From Hamadaea sp013361475 (lineage in GTDB: Bacteria; Actinomycetota; Actinomycetes; Mycobacteriales; Micromonosporaceae): a stretch of 64,000 bases of DNA. A program made the translations under genes and the position numbers. Shown piece after piece: positions 55,967 through 63,900 of this stretch. Position 1 is the stretch's first letter; every line of letters begins with the position of its first letter. Location: NCBI RefSeq assembly GCF_040654195.1, contig NZ_JBFAHM010000006.1, forward strand, positions 459,284-523,283, written 5' to 3'. The notes under the pieces are model-generated. The model worked only from the letters and a program-made list of their open reading frames with translations. It did not search any database and was not told where the DNA came from.

Positions 55967-57189
55967 AGGGTCAGCCGGTAGAGGGTGAGCGGGCGGCCGC
56001 TCGCACCGGACTGGAGGTGGCCCAGCCGCTCGGCGAGCCCGGCCAGCTCCAGCCGGTGCAGCATGCGCCGCGCGGTCCGTTGCTGGACGCCAAGCTGCTC
56101 GGCCACCTCCCGGGTGGTCAGCGGCTCGGCTCCGGCCGCCGCCTTGACCTCGCGCAAACGCTCCAGCGTGGACACAGACAGACCGACCCGCTGGGCGATC
56201 ACGGCGGCCGTGGTGCTGCCGCCGGCGCGGGCGGGCGCCTCGGATTCGAGGACGACGTCCATGTCGCTGCGCAACGACAGAACCGCCGCCACCGGACCGA
56301 TCCGGCGGGCGCGCGACAACGCCCGGCGGGCCAGGCTCTCCGCCTCGGCGGCACTTCGACCGAGGCCGAAGCCCACCCGGACGATCTCGTGCCGGTCGGC
56401 GAGCCGCCGCAACATCGGCAGCGCCGCGAAGCCCGCGGTCGCGTCGGCGAGCGGACCCCGCGTCGTGACCAGCAGATGCGTGCCGCCGGTGTAGCGGGCG
56501 ACGCTGCCGCCCAGGGTGGCCGCCTCCCGCATCAGTCCCTCGTCCTCGCCGGAGACCTCGACCAGCCCCAGCGCGATCTGGGCGTCCTCGTGCGCCTGGT
56601 TGTCCGCCGTGAGGAGCAGCTGCCGCAACGCCGTACGCACCGAATGGGTCGACGGCGCCAGCCGCAGGACCGGCATGTGCGCGTGCAACGCCTCGTAGAC
56701 GGAACGCACGCAGGTGACCGCGACGGTGGTGCCCTGCGGCCCCCGCGCAGTGCGCTTGTGGAACGCGACGAGGTCGTCGGAGGTCAGCCCGGACCGGTAG
56801 GGCAGCACCTTGATCCGGTCGACCGGCAGACCCGCCTCGATCAGGGTCGCGGCGACGTCGGCGTTCGGCAGGGTGTCGACCGACATCCGCGTCGGATCAT
56901 GCCCGTCGCGCAGGAGGCGTACCGCCGCCTGGAGCAGCGTCGCACCGGTGTAGTCGACGAACGCGGCCGGCCGAGACCCCGCCTTGGCCTCCTTGGCCAG
57001 CGTGTACGGAACGATGCCGGTAAACAGCCACGCGCCGATCGTGGCGTCGTGCGCGGCGACGAGGCCGGGCGCCTGGGACTCGTGGTCGTAGTCGAGCCGC
57101 CGAGCGGTGACGCCGGGCTGCTCCTCGCAGGTGGCGGCGACGTCGTCCACCAGGTCGTGCGGGCCGACCACACCGATTTCGATCGCCAC
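55963..57189 (-). CDS. Transcriptional regulator with sensor, GGDEF/GTPCH-III-like and winged-helix domains
   Basis: 408 residues, GTG start with AGGAGG upstream. About 1-195: a Rossmann-like sensor ('EIGVVGPHDLVDDVAATC', 'DTLPNADVAATLIEAGLPVD'). About 200-310: 'ARYTGGTHLLVTTRGPLADA' and 'VRVGFGLGRSAAEAESLARRAL', the GGDEF/nucleotide-cyclase-like fold seen in GTP cyclohydrolase III. About 315-408: winged helix ('TTREVAEQLGVQQRTARRMLHRLELAGLAE'). It is divergent from the DegT operon with a TTACGGTC palindrome between, and the same palindrome precedes the transporter and epimerase genes; it is the likely controller of the regulon. I know no characterised homologue. Confidence 0.8.
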   Translation of the reverse strand: MAIEIGVVGPHDLVDDVAATCEEQPGVTARRLDYDHESQAPGLVAAHDATIGAWLFTGIVPYTLAKEAKAGSRPAAFVDYTGATLLQAAVRLLRDGHDPTRMSVDTLPNADVAATLIEAGLPVDRIKVLPYRSGLTSDDLVAFHKRTARGPQGTTVAVTCVRSVYEALHAHMPVLRLAPSTHSVRTALRQLLLTADNQAHEDAQIALGLVEVSGEDEGLMREAATLGGSVARYTGGTHLLVTTRGPLADATAGFAALPMLRRLADRHEIVRVGFGLGRSAAEAESLARRALSRARRIGPVAAVLSLRSDMDVVLESEAPARAGGSTTAAVIAQRVGLSVSTLERLREVKAAAGAEPLTTREVAEQLGVQQRTARRMLHRLELAGLAERLGHLQSGASGRPLTLYRLTL

Positions 57190-57221
57190 GGGTCCTCCTT
57201 GCCGTTCGCAGCTCTACCAGA

Positions 57222-57239
57222 TTACGGTCAGGTCCGGTA
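57222..57239. promoter_or_regulatory. Candidate operator of the sugar regulon, site 3
   Basis: TTACGGTCAGGTCCGGTA, between the divergent regulator and DegT genes, where it could control both. Confidence 0.7.
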
Positions 57240-57263
57240 TTTCGTATGACCCGGGAGGGTGGA

Positions 57264-58436
57264 ATGTTTCCCAGCATGGCCGACGCCGCCGGTCGGACGC
57301 TCGGCGACGAGGAGATCGCCGCCGTCACGCGAGTGCTCCGCTCGGGCATGCTCAGCTCAGTCTGGGGCACCGAGGTCCGGGCGCTCGAACGGGAAGTCGC
57401 CGAGCTCCACGGGGTCGCGTACGCCGTCGCCGCCAGCTCGGGAACGGCCGCGTTGCACCTCGCCATGGCGGCCGCCGCGCCGGACCCCGGCGACGAGATC
57501 ATCACCTCGCCGATCAGCGACTTCGGCACCGTCGCCCCGATCCTGGCGCAGAACGCCGTCCCGGTCTTCGCCGACGTCGACCCCGTGACGGGCAACCTCG
57601 ACGTCGACGCCGTGGCCCGCGCGATCGGGCCGCGTACCAGGGCGATCCTGGTGGTTCACCTCTTCGGCGCGCCCGCACCCGTCGCCGAGCTGCGGGCACT
57701 GGCCGACCGGCACGGGCTGATGCTCATCGAGGACTGCGCACAGGCCTGGCTGACCAAGCTGCCGAACGGCCGTCTCGTGGGAACCGCCGGCTCGATCGGC
57801 TGCCTCAGCCTGCAGCAGTGGAAACACATCACCTGCGGCGACGGCGGGCTCACCTTGACCGACGACGCCGACCTCGCCCGCCGCATGCGGCTGTTCGCCG
57901 ACAAAGGCTGGCCACGCGACGTCGGGCGGCACCACATGAGCTTCGGGCTCAACTATCGGATGACCGAACTCGCCGGGGCGGTCGCCCGCGCGCAGCTCGC
58001 CAAGCTGCCCGGCGTACTGGCCAATCGGCGGCGGACCGCCCGTCGGCTGCTCGACGCGATCAGTGATCTGCCGGTACGCGTACCTCCGGCCGATGTGGAC
58101 AGTCACGCCTGGTGGCTCTTCCCGCTCGTGCTGCCGGACGGAGGTGCTCCTGAGGCCGCCGCCAAACTGCAGGCGGCGGGCATCCCGGCTCGGGCCGGCT
58201 ACCTCCAGGAGGGGCTGCACTGCGCCCCCGCCCTGACTGAGGCACCCGTCTACGGAACCTCCCGTTTCCCGCTGACCAGCCCGCCCGCGGATCGGGAACC
58301 CCGGTACGGGCGTGGCGCCTGCCCGGTGGCCGAGCGCATGATCGACGAGACGCTGATCGTGGTCGACTGGAACGAGAACTACACCGACGACCATGTCGAC
58401 GCGATCGCCGACGCGATCCGGGAGGTGTTCCGATGA
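57264..58436 (+). CDS. DegT/DnrJ/EryC1/StrS-family PLP aminotransferase
   Basis: 390 residues from ATG 57264 (GGGAGGG upstream). Fold-type I aminotransferase: 'VAASSGTAALHLAMAAAAPDPGDEI', 'FADVDPVTGNLD', 'LIEDCAQAW' and PLP lysine K187 in 'QQWKHITCGDGG'. Such enzymes move an amino group onto or off a keto-sugar or cyclitol. First gene of a four-gene coupled run with the second aldolase and two amidohydrolases; in a catabolic setting it may remove the amino group of an amino sugar. Confidence 0.92.
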   Translation: MFPSMADAAGRTLGDEEIAAVTRVLRSGMLSSVWGTEVRALEREVAELHGVAYAVAASSGTAALHLAMAAAAPDPGDEIITSPISDFGTVAPILAQNAVPVFADVDPVTGNLDVDAVARAIGPRTRAILVVHLFGAPAPVAELRALADRHGLMLIEDCAQAWLTKLPNGRLVGTAGSIGCLSLQQWKHITCGDGGLTLTDDADLARRMRLFADKGWPRDVGRHHMSFGLNYRMTELAGAVARAQLAKLPGVLANRRRTARRLLDAISDLPVRVPPADVDSHAWWLFPLVLPDGGAPEAAAKLQAAGIPARAGYLQEGLHCAPALTEAPVYGTSRFPLTSPPADREPRYGRGACPVAERMIDETLIVVDWNENYTDDHVDAIADAIREVFR

Positions 58437-59305
58437 CCGACGACCGCCTGATCGACAGCCGGGCGGCTCAGCTGCGAGATCGCCTGCGCGGGCAGCTGAT
58501 CGCCGCGACCGCCACGCCGATCGGCCCCGACGGCTTCGACGCCGGGGTGCTCGCGGGCTACCTCGGCGGCCTCGTCGGCGACGGCGTCGGCGGGCTGGCC
58601 GTCCTGGCGCACACCGGGCGTGGGCCGTTCCAGCCGGACGAGGTCCGCGACGAGGTGGTACGGATCGCGCTCCGGAGCGGGGTACCGGTGATCGTGGGAG
58701 TGAACGACGTGGGGCAGGCTGAGCGGGCGGCTGCGCTGGGCGCGCACGGGCTGCTCGTGTTCCCGCCCGACGCGGCCGAGGCGGTCGCCGTGCACCAGGC
58801 GCTCTGGGAGGCCACCGGGGTGCCGCTGCTCGCCTTCGACCTCTACCTGCGCCCATATCCGCTGCCCGTCCTGAGCGACCTGGTCAGACTGCCGGGCGTC
58901 GCCGGAATGAAGGTCGCCCTGCTGCGGGACGACGCCGCCTGCAAGGACGCGATCGCCGCGACGGTCGCCGCCGACCGGCTGGCGATCACCGGCGAGGACC
59001 TCATGTTCGTGCCGTCGGTCGGCTGGGGTGCACAGGCGGCGCTCGTCGGCATCGCGGCGGCCGCAGTCCCGGCGACGGCCCAGGTCCTGCAGGCCGCTCT
59101 CGCCGGTGCAGCCGGGGACACCACCCGATTCGACCGGTACGCCGAGACGATCTTCGGCGACCCCGTCGACGGATACGTCCAGCGGATGCTGTGGGTGGCC
59201 GCCGCCGAAGGCCGGATCCCGCCCGAGTACGCCGTCGACCCGCACGGTCCGGCGTTGCCCGACGACGAACACGAACGTGTGCTGGAGGTAGTCCGTGCCC
59301 TTTAG
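58433..59305 (+). CDS. Dihydrodipicolinate synthase family protein 2
   Basis: 290 residues, ATGA overlap with the aminotransferase. 'IAATATPIGPDGFDAGVLAGYL' start of DapA-type aldolases, Schiff-base K160 in 'GVAGMKVALLR'. The Tyr of the catalytic triad region is 'FDLYLRPYPL'. Acts on a 2-keto acid; the substrate is unknown. Its last 11 bases overlap the next gene. Confidence 0.9.
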   Translation: MTDDRLIDSRAAQLRDRLRGQLIAATATPIGPDGFDAGVLAGYLGGLVGDGVGGLAVLAHTGRGPFQPDEVRDEVVRIALRSGVPVIVGVNDVGQAERAAALGAHGLLVFPPDAAEAVAVHQALWEATGVPLLAFDLYLRPYPLPVLSDLVRLPGVAGMKVALLRDDAACKDAIAATVAADRLAITGEDLMFVPSVGWGAQAALVGIAAAAVPATAQVLQAALAGAAGDTTRFDRYAETIFGDPVDGYVQRMLWVAAAEGRIPPEYAVDPHGPALPDDEHERVLEVVRAL

Positions 59306-60035
59306 GCAGATCGCGGCGCAGCTCGACGAGCTGCGGATCACCTTCGACGTCGATGCGCTGCTGGGTGCGTACCCGGGGAAGGAAGGCGGGATCACCGACC
59401 CGGGTGAGCTGGGCGCGGCCTTGCGCGACGCGAACACCGAGGCCGCGGCGGTCGCGAGCCTGCGCGCGGCGCTGTTCGACGTGCGCAGTGGCAATGACGA
59501 GGTACTGGCGACGGACTTCACGGCGGTCGGCGGCCTGGACCTACGCGACGCGCTCGGCGCGGAGCGGGAGCTGGACCGGCTGACCGAGCACGGAGTACGC
59601 GCGATCCGGCTGTTCCCCGACGAGCAGCACGCCGAGCCGGACTTCCCCGCCGTCCGCCACCTGGCGCGCCGCGCCACCGAGCTGGGGTTCGTGCTGCTCG
59701 CGGGCGGTGACGTCCGCCGGTTCTGGAAGCCGCTGGCCGGGCTGGGCGCGACCGTGATCTTCCTCGACACGCACTTCTACCACCTGGGCGACTTCCTCGT
59801 CGCCGCGCGGGAGGAGCCCGGGTTCCACACGTCGACCCGGCTGCTGAACTCGCCGGACGCGGTGGAGACGGTCGCCGGCGAACTCGGCGCGGACCGGATG
59901 GTCTACGGATCGCGGACCCCGTACGCCGAATCGGCCGTCCCCCGGCTCCGGCTGGCCCGCTGCGGCCTCACCGCCGCTGACGTCGCCTTGATCGCGGGAA
60001 CCACCGCCCGCCGGCTCCTGGGAGTGGACGCATGA
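59295..60035 (+). CDS. Amidohydrolase-like TIM-barrel protein (amidohydrolase_2 type)
   Basis: 246 residues, GTG start with GGAGGT upstream, inside the end of the aldolase gene. 'DRMVYGSRTPYAESAVPRL' and 'AGTTARRLLGVDA' match the C-terminal end of amidohydrolase_2 proteins, but the metal-binding HxH and most histidines are missing, so it is shorter and probably not a metal enzyme, or is a partner of the next gene. Stop overlaps the next ATG. Confidence 0.75.
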   Translation: MPFRQIAAQLDELRITFDVDALLGAYPGKEGGITDPGELGAALRDANTEAAAVASLRAALFDVRSGNDEVLATDFTAVGGLDLRDALGAERELDRLTEHGVRAIRLFPDEQHAEPDFPAVRHLARRATELGFVLLAGGDVRRFWKPLAGLGATVIFLDTHFYHLGDFLVAAREEPGFHTSTRLLNSPDAVETVAGELGADRMVYGSRTPYAESAVPRLRLARCGLTAADVALIAGTTARRLLGVDA

Positions 60036-60808
60036 TCATCGACGTGCACGGGCACTGGGGACCATGGTTCTTCACCATGGAGATCGGATCGGTCGCCGCC
60101 AACCTGGCCGCGATGGACCGGTACGGCATCGACCTGGCGATCGTGTCGGCGACCGAGGCGGTCTGCTACGACGCCGTCTCCGGCAACGCCGCCATGGCCG
60201 CCGCGCTGGCGGAATCGGACCGCCTCTACGGCTACGTCACAGTCAACCCACGCCGGCTCGACGACGCTTCGCGGGACCTTTCGCGCTACCTCGGCGACGG
60301 CCGGTTCGTCGGGGCGAAGCTGCACACCGACTACACGGAGTCGCCGATCAGCTCGCCGCAGACCCAGGACGCCCTCACCATGCTGGCCGAGCTGGACTGC
60401 CCGGTACTCGTGCACACCTGGGGGCGTACGGTGCTGGACCTGGCACAGTCGTGTGTGGATCGTCCCCGCCTGCGGGCGATCGCCGGGCACATGGGCGCCG
60501 ACGGCTACCGGTACGCCATCGAAGCCGCGCAGGCCTGCGACCGCCTGTATCTGGAACCGTCCTGGTCACAGGCCCCGGCGGGACGACTTCGTGAGGTGAT
60601 CTCATCGGTGGACGACCGGCAGCTGCTGTTCGGCACCGACTCGACCCTCATCGACCCCGCCTCCGCACTCGGCGCAGTACTCGCCTCCGGCGTCGCCGAC
60701 TCCGTCGACCCCGCCGGCCCCGCCGGCCTCGCCGGCCTCGCCGGCCTCACCGCTGAACGGCTCGCTTGGCGGAACGCCGCTTCCCTCTTCCGCCTCCCCG
60801 TCGCGTGA
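60032..60808 (+). CDS. Amidohydrolase family 2 protein (metal site conserved)
   Basis: 258 residues. 'IIDVHGHWG' (HxH), 'PVLVHTWG' (His), 'AIAGHMGADG' (His) and 'LLFGTDSTL' (Asp) give the complete metal site of amidohydrolase_2/decarboxylase-type enzymes. It would hydrolyse a lactone or amide, or decarboxylate. ATGA overlap with the shorter paralogue before it suggests a complex of the two. A Gly-Leu-Ala repeat (PAGPAGLAGLAGL) near the end is odd. The TGA stop lies in a family B repeat. Confidence 0.88.
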   Translation: MIIDVHGHWGPWFFTMEIGSVAANLAAMDRYGIDLAIVSATEAVCYDAVSGNAAMAAALAESDRLYGYVTVNPRRLDDASRDLSRYLGDGRFVGAKLHTDYTESPISSPQTQDALTMLAELDCPVLVHTWGRTVLDLAQSCVDRPRLRAIAGHMGADGYRYAIEAAQACDRLYLEPSWSQAPAGRLREVISSVDDRQLLFGTDSTLIDPASALGAVLASGVADSVDPAGPAGLAGLAGLTAERLAWRNAASLFRLPVA

Positions 60809-60880
60809 TCATTGCGTCAGCCATGCTGTTTCGGGCGGCGATTTGTCCGTCGAAACAGCATGGCTGACGCAATGATCACG
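60804..60880. repeat. Family B inverted repeat, copy 3
   Basis: Perfect 30-bp arms (60804-60833 and 60851-60880) beginning CGTGATCATTGCGTCAGCC. The 17-base centre CGATTTGTCC matches the centre of copy 2 in reverse orientation. It contains the stop of the amidohydrolase gene and ends the regulon. Confidence 0.92.
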
Positions 60881-60926
60881 TGCGAGCGGGCGCGCTGAAA
60901 CGGCCTCCACGCTGCCGCGGCGTCGA

Positions 60927-60932
60927 TACGCT
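60927..60932 (+). promoter_or_regulatory. -10 element TACGCT of a leaderless transcript
   Basis: TACGCT, six bases, ATG 60939. Confidence 0.55.
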
Positions 60933-60938
60933 GGCCGC

Positions 60939-61556
60939 ATGCGGATACTGCTGTTCGGAGCGACCGGCACCGTGGGCAGCCGGATCGCCGCCGAGCTGAC
61001 CGAGCGCGGCGAACGGGTCACCAGCGCGAGCCGGACCGGGCACTCCCCGTCGCCGGACATCCCGGCCGTCACCGTCGACCCGACCGACTCGGACTCGGTG
61101 GCCGCGGCGGCGGAGGGTTACGACGCGATCGCCTCGGCGGTGCACATCGACCCCGACAATGTGACCGCGGTGACCCAGGGGCTCCTCGACGGCGCTCGCA
61201 AGGCGGGCGTACGCCGGATCGCGTTCGTCGGCGGCGCGGGCAGCCTGAAGGTCCCCGACGGCGGGGACCTCGTCGACACCCCGACGTTTCCCGCCGAGTG
61301 GAAGCCGATCGGGCTCGCTCATCGGGACGAGTTGAACCTCATCCGGCCGGTGACGGATCTGGACTGGTCCTATCTGTCGCCGGCGGCGGCGATCGCGCCT
61401 GGTGAGCGTACGGGGAAGTTCCGGATGGGCGGCGACGATCTCATCGTCGGCGACGACGGCAACAGTTTCGTCAGCGCCGAGGATTACGCCGTCGCCTTCG
61501 CCGACGAATTGGAACAGGGCAACGCCATCCGGCGGCGGATCACGGTCGGCTACTGA
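60939..61556 (+). CDS. NAD(P)-binding protein, atypical SDR (NmrA/YwnB-like)
   Basis: 205 residues. 'MRILLFGATGTVGSRIAAELTERG' Rossmann head, 'IAFVGGAGSL' and 'YLSPAAAIAPGERTGKFR', typical of YwnB-like atypical SDRs; no YxxxK. Function unknown, possibly redox sensing. Leaderless start. Convergent with the ABC exporter, 16 bp apart. Confidence 0.88.
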   Translation: MRILLFGATGTVGSRIAAELTERGERVTSASRTGHSPSPDIPAVTVDPTDSDSVAAAAEGYDAIASAVHIDPDNVTAVTQGLLDGARKAGVRRIAFVGGAGSLKVPDGGDLVDTPTFPAEWKPIGLAHRDELNLIRPVTDLDWSYLSPAAAIAPGERTGKFRMGGDDLIVGDDGNSFVSAEDYAVAFADELEQGNAIRRRITVGY

Positions 61557-61572
61557 GGCCGCAGCGGGCCGG

Positions 61573-63387
61573 TCACGCAGCGGCCAGGGCGGCGTAGCGA
61601 CCGCCGTCGGAGATCAGCGACTCGTGCCGGCCGGCCTCGGCGACCCGCCCGTGGTCGAGCACCACGATCTGGTCTGCGTCGCGGACGGTGGACAGCCGGT
61701 GCGCGATGGTGATCGTCGTCCGGCCCTCGGTCAGCCGGTCGAACGCCCGCTGCACGGCACGCTCGGTCTCGGTGTCCAGGGCGCTGGTCGCCTCGTCGAG
61801 CACCAGGATCCGCGGGTCGCGCAGCAGCGTACGCGCGATGGCGATGCGCTGCTTCTCCCCGCCGGAGAAGCGGTGGCCCCGAGAGCCGACCACGGTGTCG
61901 TAGCCGTCCGGCAGCGACATGATCAGGTCATGCACCTGCGCGGCGCGGGCGGCCTCGACGATCTCGGCGTCGGTCGCGTCCGGCTTGGCGTATCGCAGGT
62001 TCTCGCGGACGGTCGTGTGCAACAGGTAGGTCTCCTGGCTGACCACGCCGACGATCCCCGCCAGGTCGGCGAGTGCGATCTCGCGCAGGTCGACGCCGTC
62101 GATCGTGACCCGGCCCGAGGTCGGATCGTGCAGGCGGGCGATCAGTCCCGCGACCGTGCTCTTGCCCGATCCGGTCTCCCCCACCAAGGCCAGTGAGGTG
62201 CCCGCCGGAATGTCGAGGTCGATTCCCGCGACGGCGTCGACGGGGCTGTCGGCGTACCGGAAGGAGACGTTCTCCAGCCGCAGGTGACCCGCGACCCGGG
62301 GCAGCCGGACCGGCTTCGCCGGCTCCCGGATGTCGACCGGCAGGTCGAGGTATTCGAAGATGCGGCCGAACAGCGCCATCGACGCGGTCACCGTGACGCC
62401 CACGTTGAACAGCCCCATGAGCGGCCGGAAGAGGCTCGACTGCAACGCGGTGAAGGCGACGAGCGTGCCGATCGTCAGACTCGACCCGGGCAGCCCGGCG
62501 GCCAGGTAGATGACGGCGGGAATGGCGGCGAACACGATCGACATGGACGCCATCCGCCAGCGCCCGGCCAGCTCCGACCGGAGTTCGAGGTCGATGAGGC
62601 GGCGCGAGGACGAGGTGAACCGGTCGATCAGGGCGGCCGAGGTGCCCATCGTCTTGCTCAGCTGCACTCCGCTGATCGATAGGCCCTCTTCAATGGTCAC
62701 GTTGAGGTCGGCCAGCTCCCGCTGGCGCTCGGCGGTGATGGCCCGGCGCATCCGGGCGACCCGCCGGGTCAGGTAGAGCGCCGGGGGCAGCACGATCAGC
62801 GAGACGAGGGAGAGGCGCCAGGACAGCGCGGCCATCGCGACGGCGGTCGCGACCACGGTGGTCAGGTTGGCGGCGATCGACGTGGCGGTGGAGGTCACCA
62901 CGGATTCCATGCCGCCGATGTCGTTGGTGATGCGCGACTGGACCTCGCCGGTCCGCGTACGCGTGAAGAACGCCATCGACTGGCGCTGCAGATGACTGAA
63001 GACGTCGGTCCGCAGCCGATGCATGATCCGCTGGCCGACGGCGGTCGAGATCCAGGTCTGGACCACGCCGAGGGCGGAGGTGACGGCGGCCACGGCGACC
63101 ATGCCGAGCACGAGCCAGACCAGCAACGTCAGATTGTCGTGCGGGAGCGCGACGTCGATGACCTCGCGCAGGAGGAACGGGGAGGCCATCGAGATGGCCG
63201 AGCTGGCCACGATGATCGCGACGACGATCGCCAGCTTGCCCCGGTCGCCCGTGAAGAGGGCGCCGATGCGGCGCAGGGACACGGACCGGGCCTGGGCCTT
63301 CTCAGTCGCGCTGAGTCTGCCGGGCCCCGACTGTTTGCCGCCACTTTCCCGGGTGGCTCGGCGGCCGGTGTCTACGGGGAAATCCAA
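61573..63387 (-). CDS. ABC multidrug exporter, fused membrane and ATPase domains
   Basis: 604 residues. Cytosolic head of about 50 residues, six helices (about 52-340), ATPase with Walker A 'GETGSGKST', 'VVSQETYLLHTTVRENL', signature 'FSGGEKQR', Walker B 'ILVLDEATSALD' and 'IAHRLSTV'. The only fitting start is TTG at 63387, six or seven bases after GAGGT. It is divergent from a MarR gene, with repeated TGAGGKTACC boxes between. Probably a drug or lipid exporter controlled by that MarR. Confidence 0.93.
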   Translation of the reverse strand: MDFPVDTGRRATRESGGKQSGPGRLSATEKAQARSVSLRRIGALFTGDRGKLAIVVAIIVASSAISMASPFLLREVIDVALPHDNLTLLVWLVLGMVAVAAVTSALGVVQTWISTAVGQRIMHRLRTDVFSHLQRQSMAFFTRTRTGEVQSRITNDIGGMESVVTSTATSIAANLTTVVATAVAMAALSWRLSLVSLIVLPPALYLTRRVARMRRAITAERQRELADLNVTIEEGLSISGVQLSKTMGTSAALIDRFTSSSRRLIDLELRSELAGRWRMASMSIVFAAIPAVIYLAAGLPGSSLTIGTLVAFTALQSSLFRPLMGLFNVGVTVTASMALFGRIFEYLDLPVDIREPAKPVRLPRVAGHLRLENVSFRYADSPVDAVAGIDLDIPAGTSLALVGETGSGKSTVAGLIARLHDPTSGRVTIDGVDLREIALADLAGIVGVVSQETYLLHTTVRENLRYAKPDATDAEIVEAARAAQVHDLIMSLPDGYDTVVGSRGHRFSGGEKQRIAIARTLLRDPRILVLDEATSALDTETERAVQRAFDRLTEGRTTITIAHRLSTVRDADQIVVLDHGRVAEAGRHESLISDGGRYAALAAA

Positions 63388-63413
63388 GGGGTTACCTCTT
63401 TTCTCAAAGCTCC

Positions 63414-63444
63414 AGTACTGAGGGTACCAGTTACTGAGGTTACC
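63414..63444. promoter_or_regulatory. Two direct repeats AGT(T)ACTGAGGKTACC, candidate MarR operators
   Basis: AGTACTGAGGGTACC (63414-63428) and AGTTACTGAGGTTACC (63429-63444) are adjacent, and a third half-like GTTACCTC lies at 63391-63398. They fill the gap between the ABC exporter and the MarR gene. Confidence 0.6.
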
Positions 63445-63474
63445 TCATCATGAGGCTGCAAGGCTAGTCGCTGG

Positions 63475-63480
63475 TACGCT
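63475..63480 (+). promoter_or_regulatory. -10 element TACGCT of a leaderless marR transcript
   Basis: TACGCT, six bases, GTG 63487. Confidence 0.55.
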
Positions 63481-63486
63481 GGTCCC

Positions 63487-63894
63487 GTGGAGCCCGAGAG
63501 CCTTCCTGACCTGTTCTGGGCAGTTGCGCGCCGAATGCGCCATCGGTCCAAGAAGGCGCTCGAACCCTGGAACATCTCCCCGTCGCAATGGCGCGCGCTG
63601 GCGAGCCTGCACCGCCATGGTGAGCTGCGTCTCAGTGCCCTCGCGGAGCATCTGCGGATCGCGGCCCGGTCGACCACCGAGGTCGTCGACGACCTGGAGA
63701 CCCGGGGGCTGGTCACCCGCCTCCCCGACCCCACCGATCGGCGGGCGATCCTCGTCGCCCTGACCGAGGAAGGCACGACGCTGGCCGCCGCGGTGGACAA
63801 GGCGCAGCAGGCGGAGAACGAGCGCCAGTTCAGCGAGCTGAGCGCGGCTGACCGCGCGGACCTGGCCCGCGTACTGCGCAAACTGCGGGACTAA
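63487..63894 (+). CDS. MarR-family transcriptional regulator
   Basis: 135 residues, GTG start, apparently leaderless. Winged helix 'LRLSALAEHLRIAARSTTEVVDDLETRGLVTRLPDPTDRR' with the MarR wing 'DRRAILVALTEEG'. It should bind the repeats at 63414-63444 and repress the divergent ABC exporter and itself. Confidence 0.93.
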   Translation: MEPESLPDLFWAVARRMRHRSKKALEPWNISPSQWRALASLHRHGELRLSALAEHLRIAARSTTEVVDDLETRGLVTRLPDPTDRRAILVALTEEGTTLAAAVDKAQQAENERQFSELSAADRADLARVLRKLRD

Positions 63895-63900
63895 GGCCGC

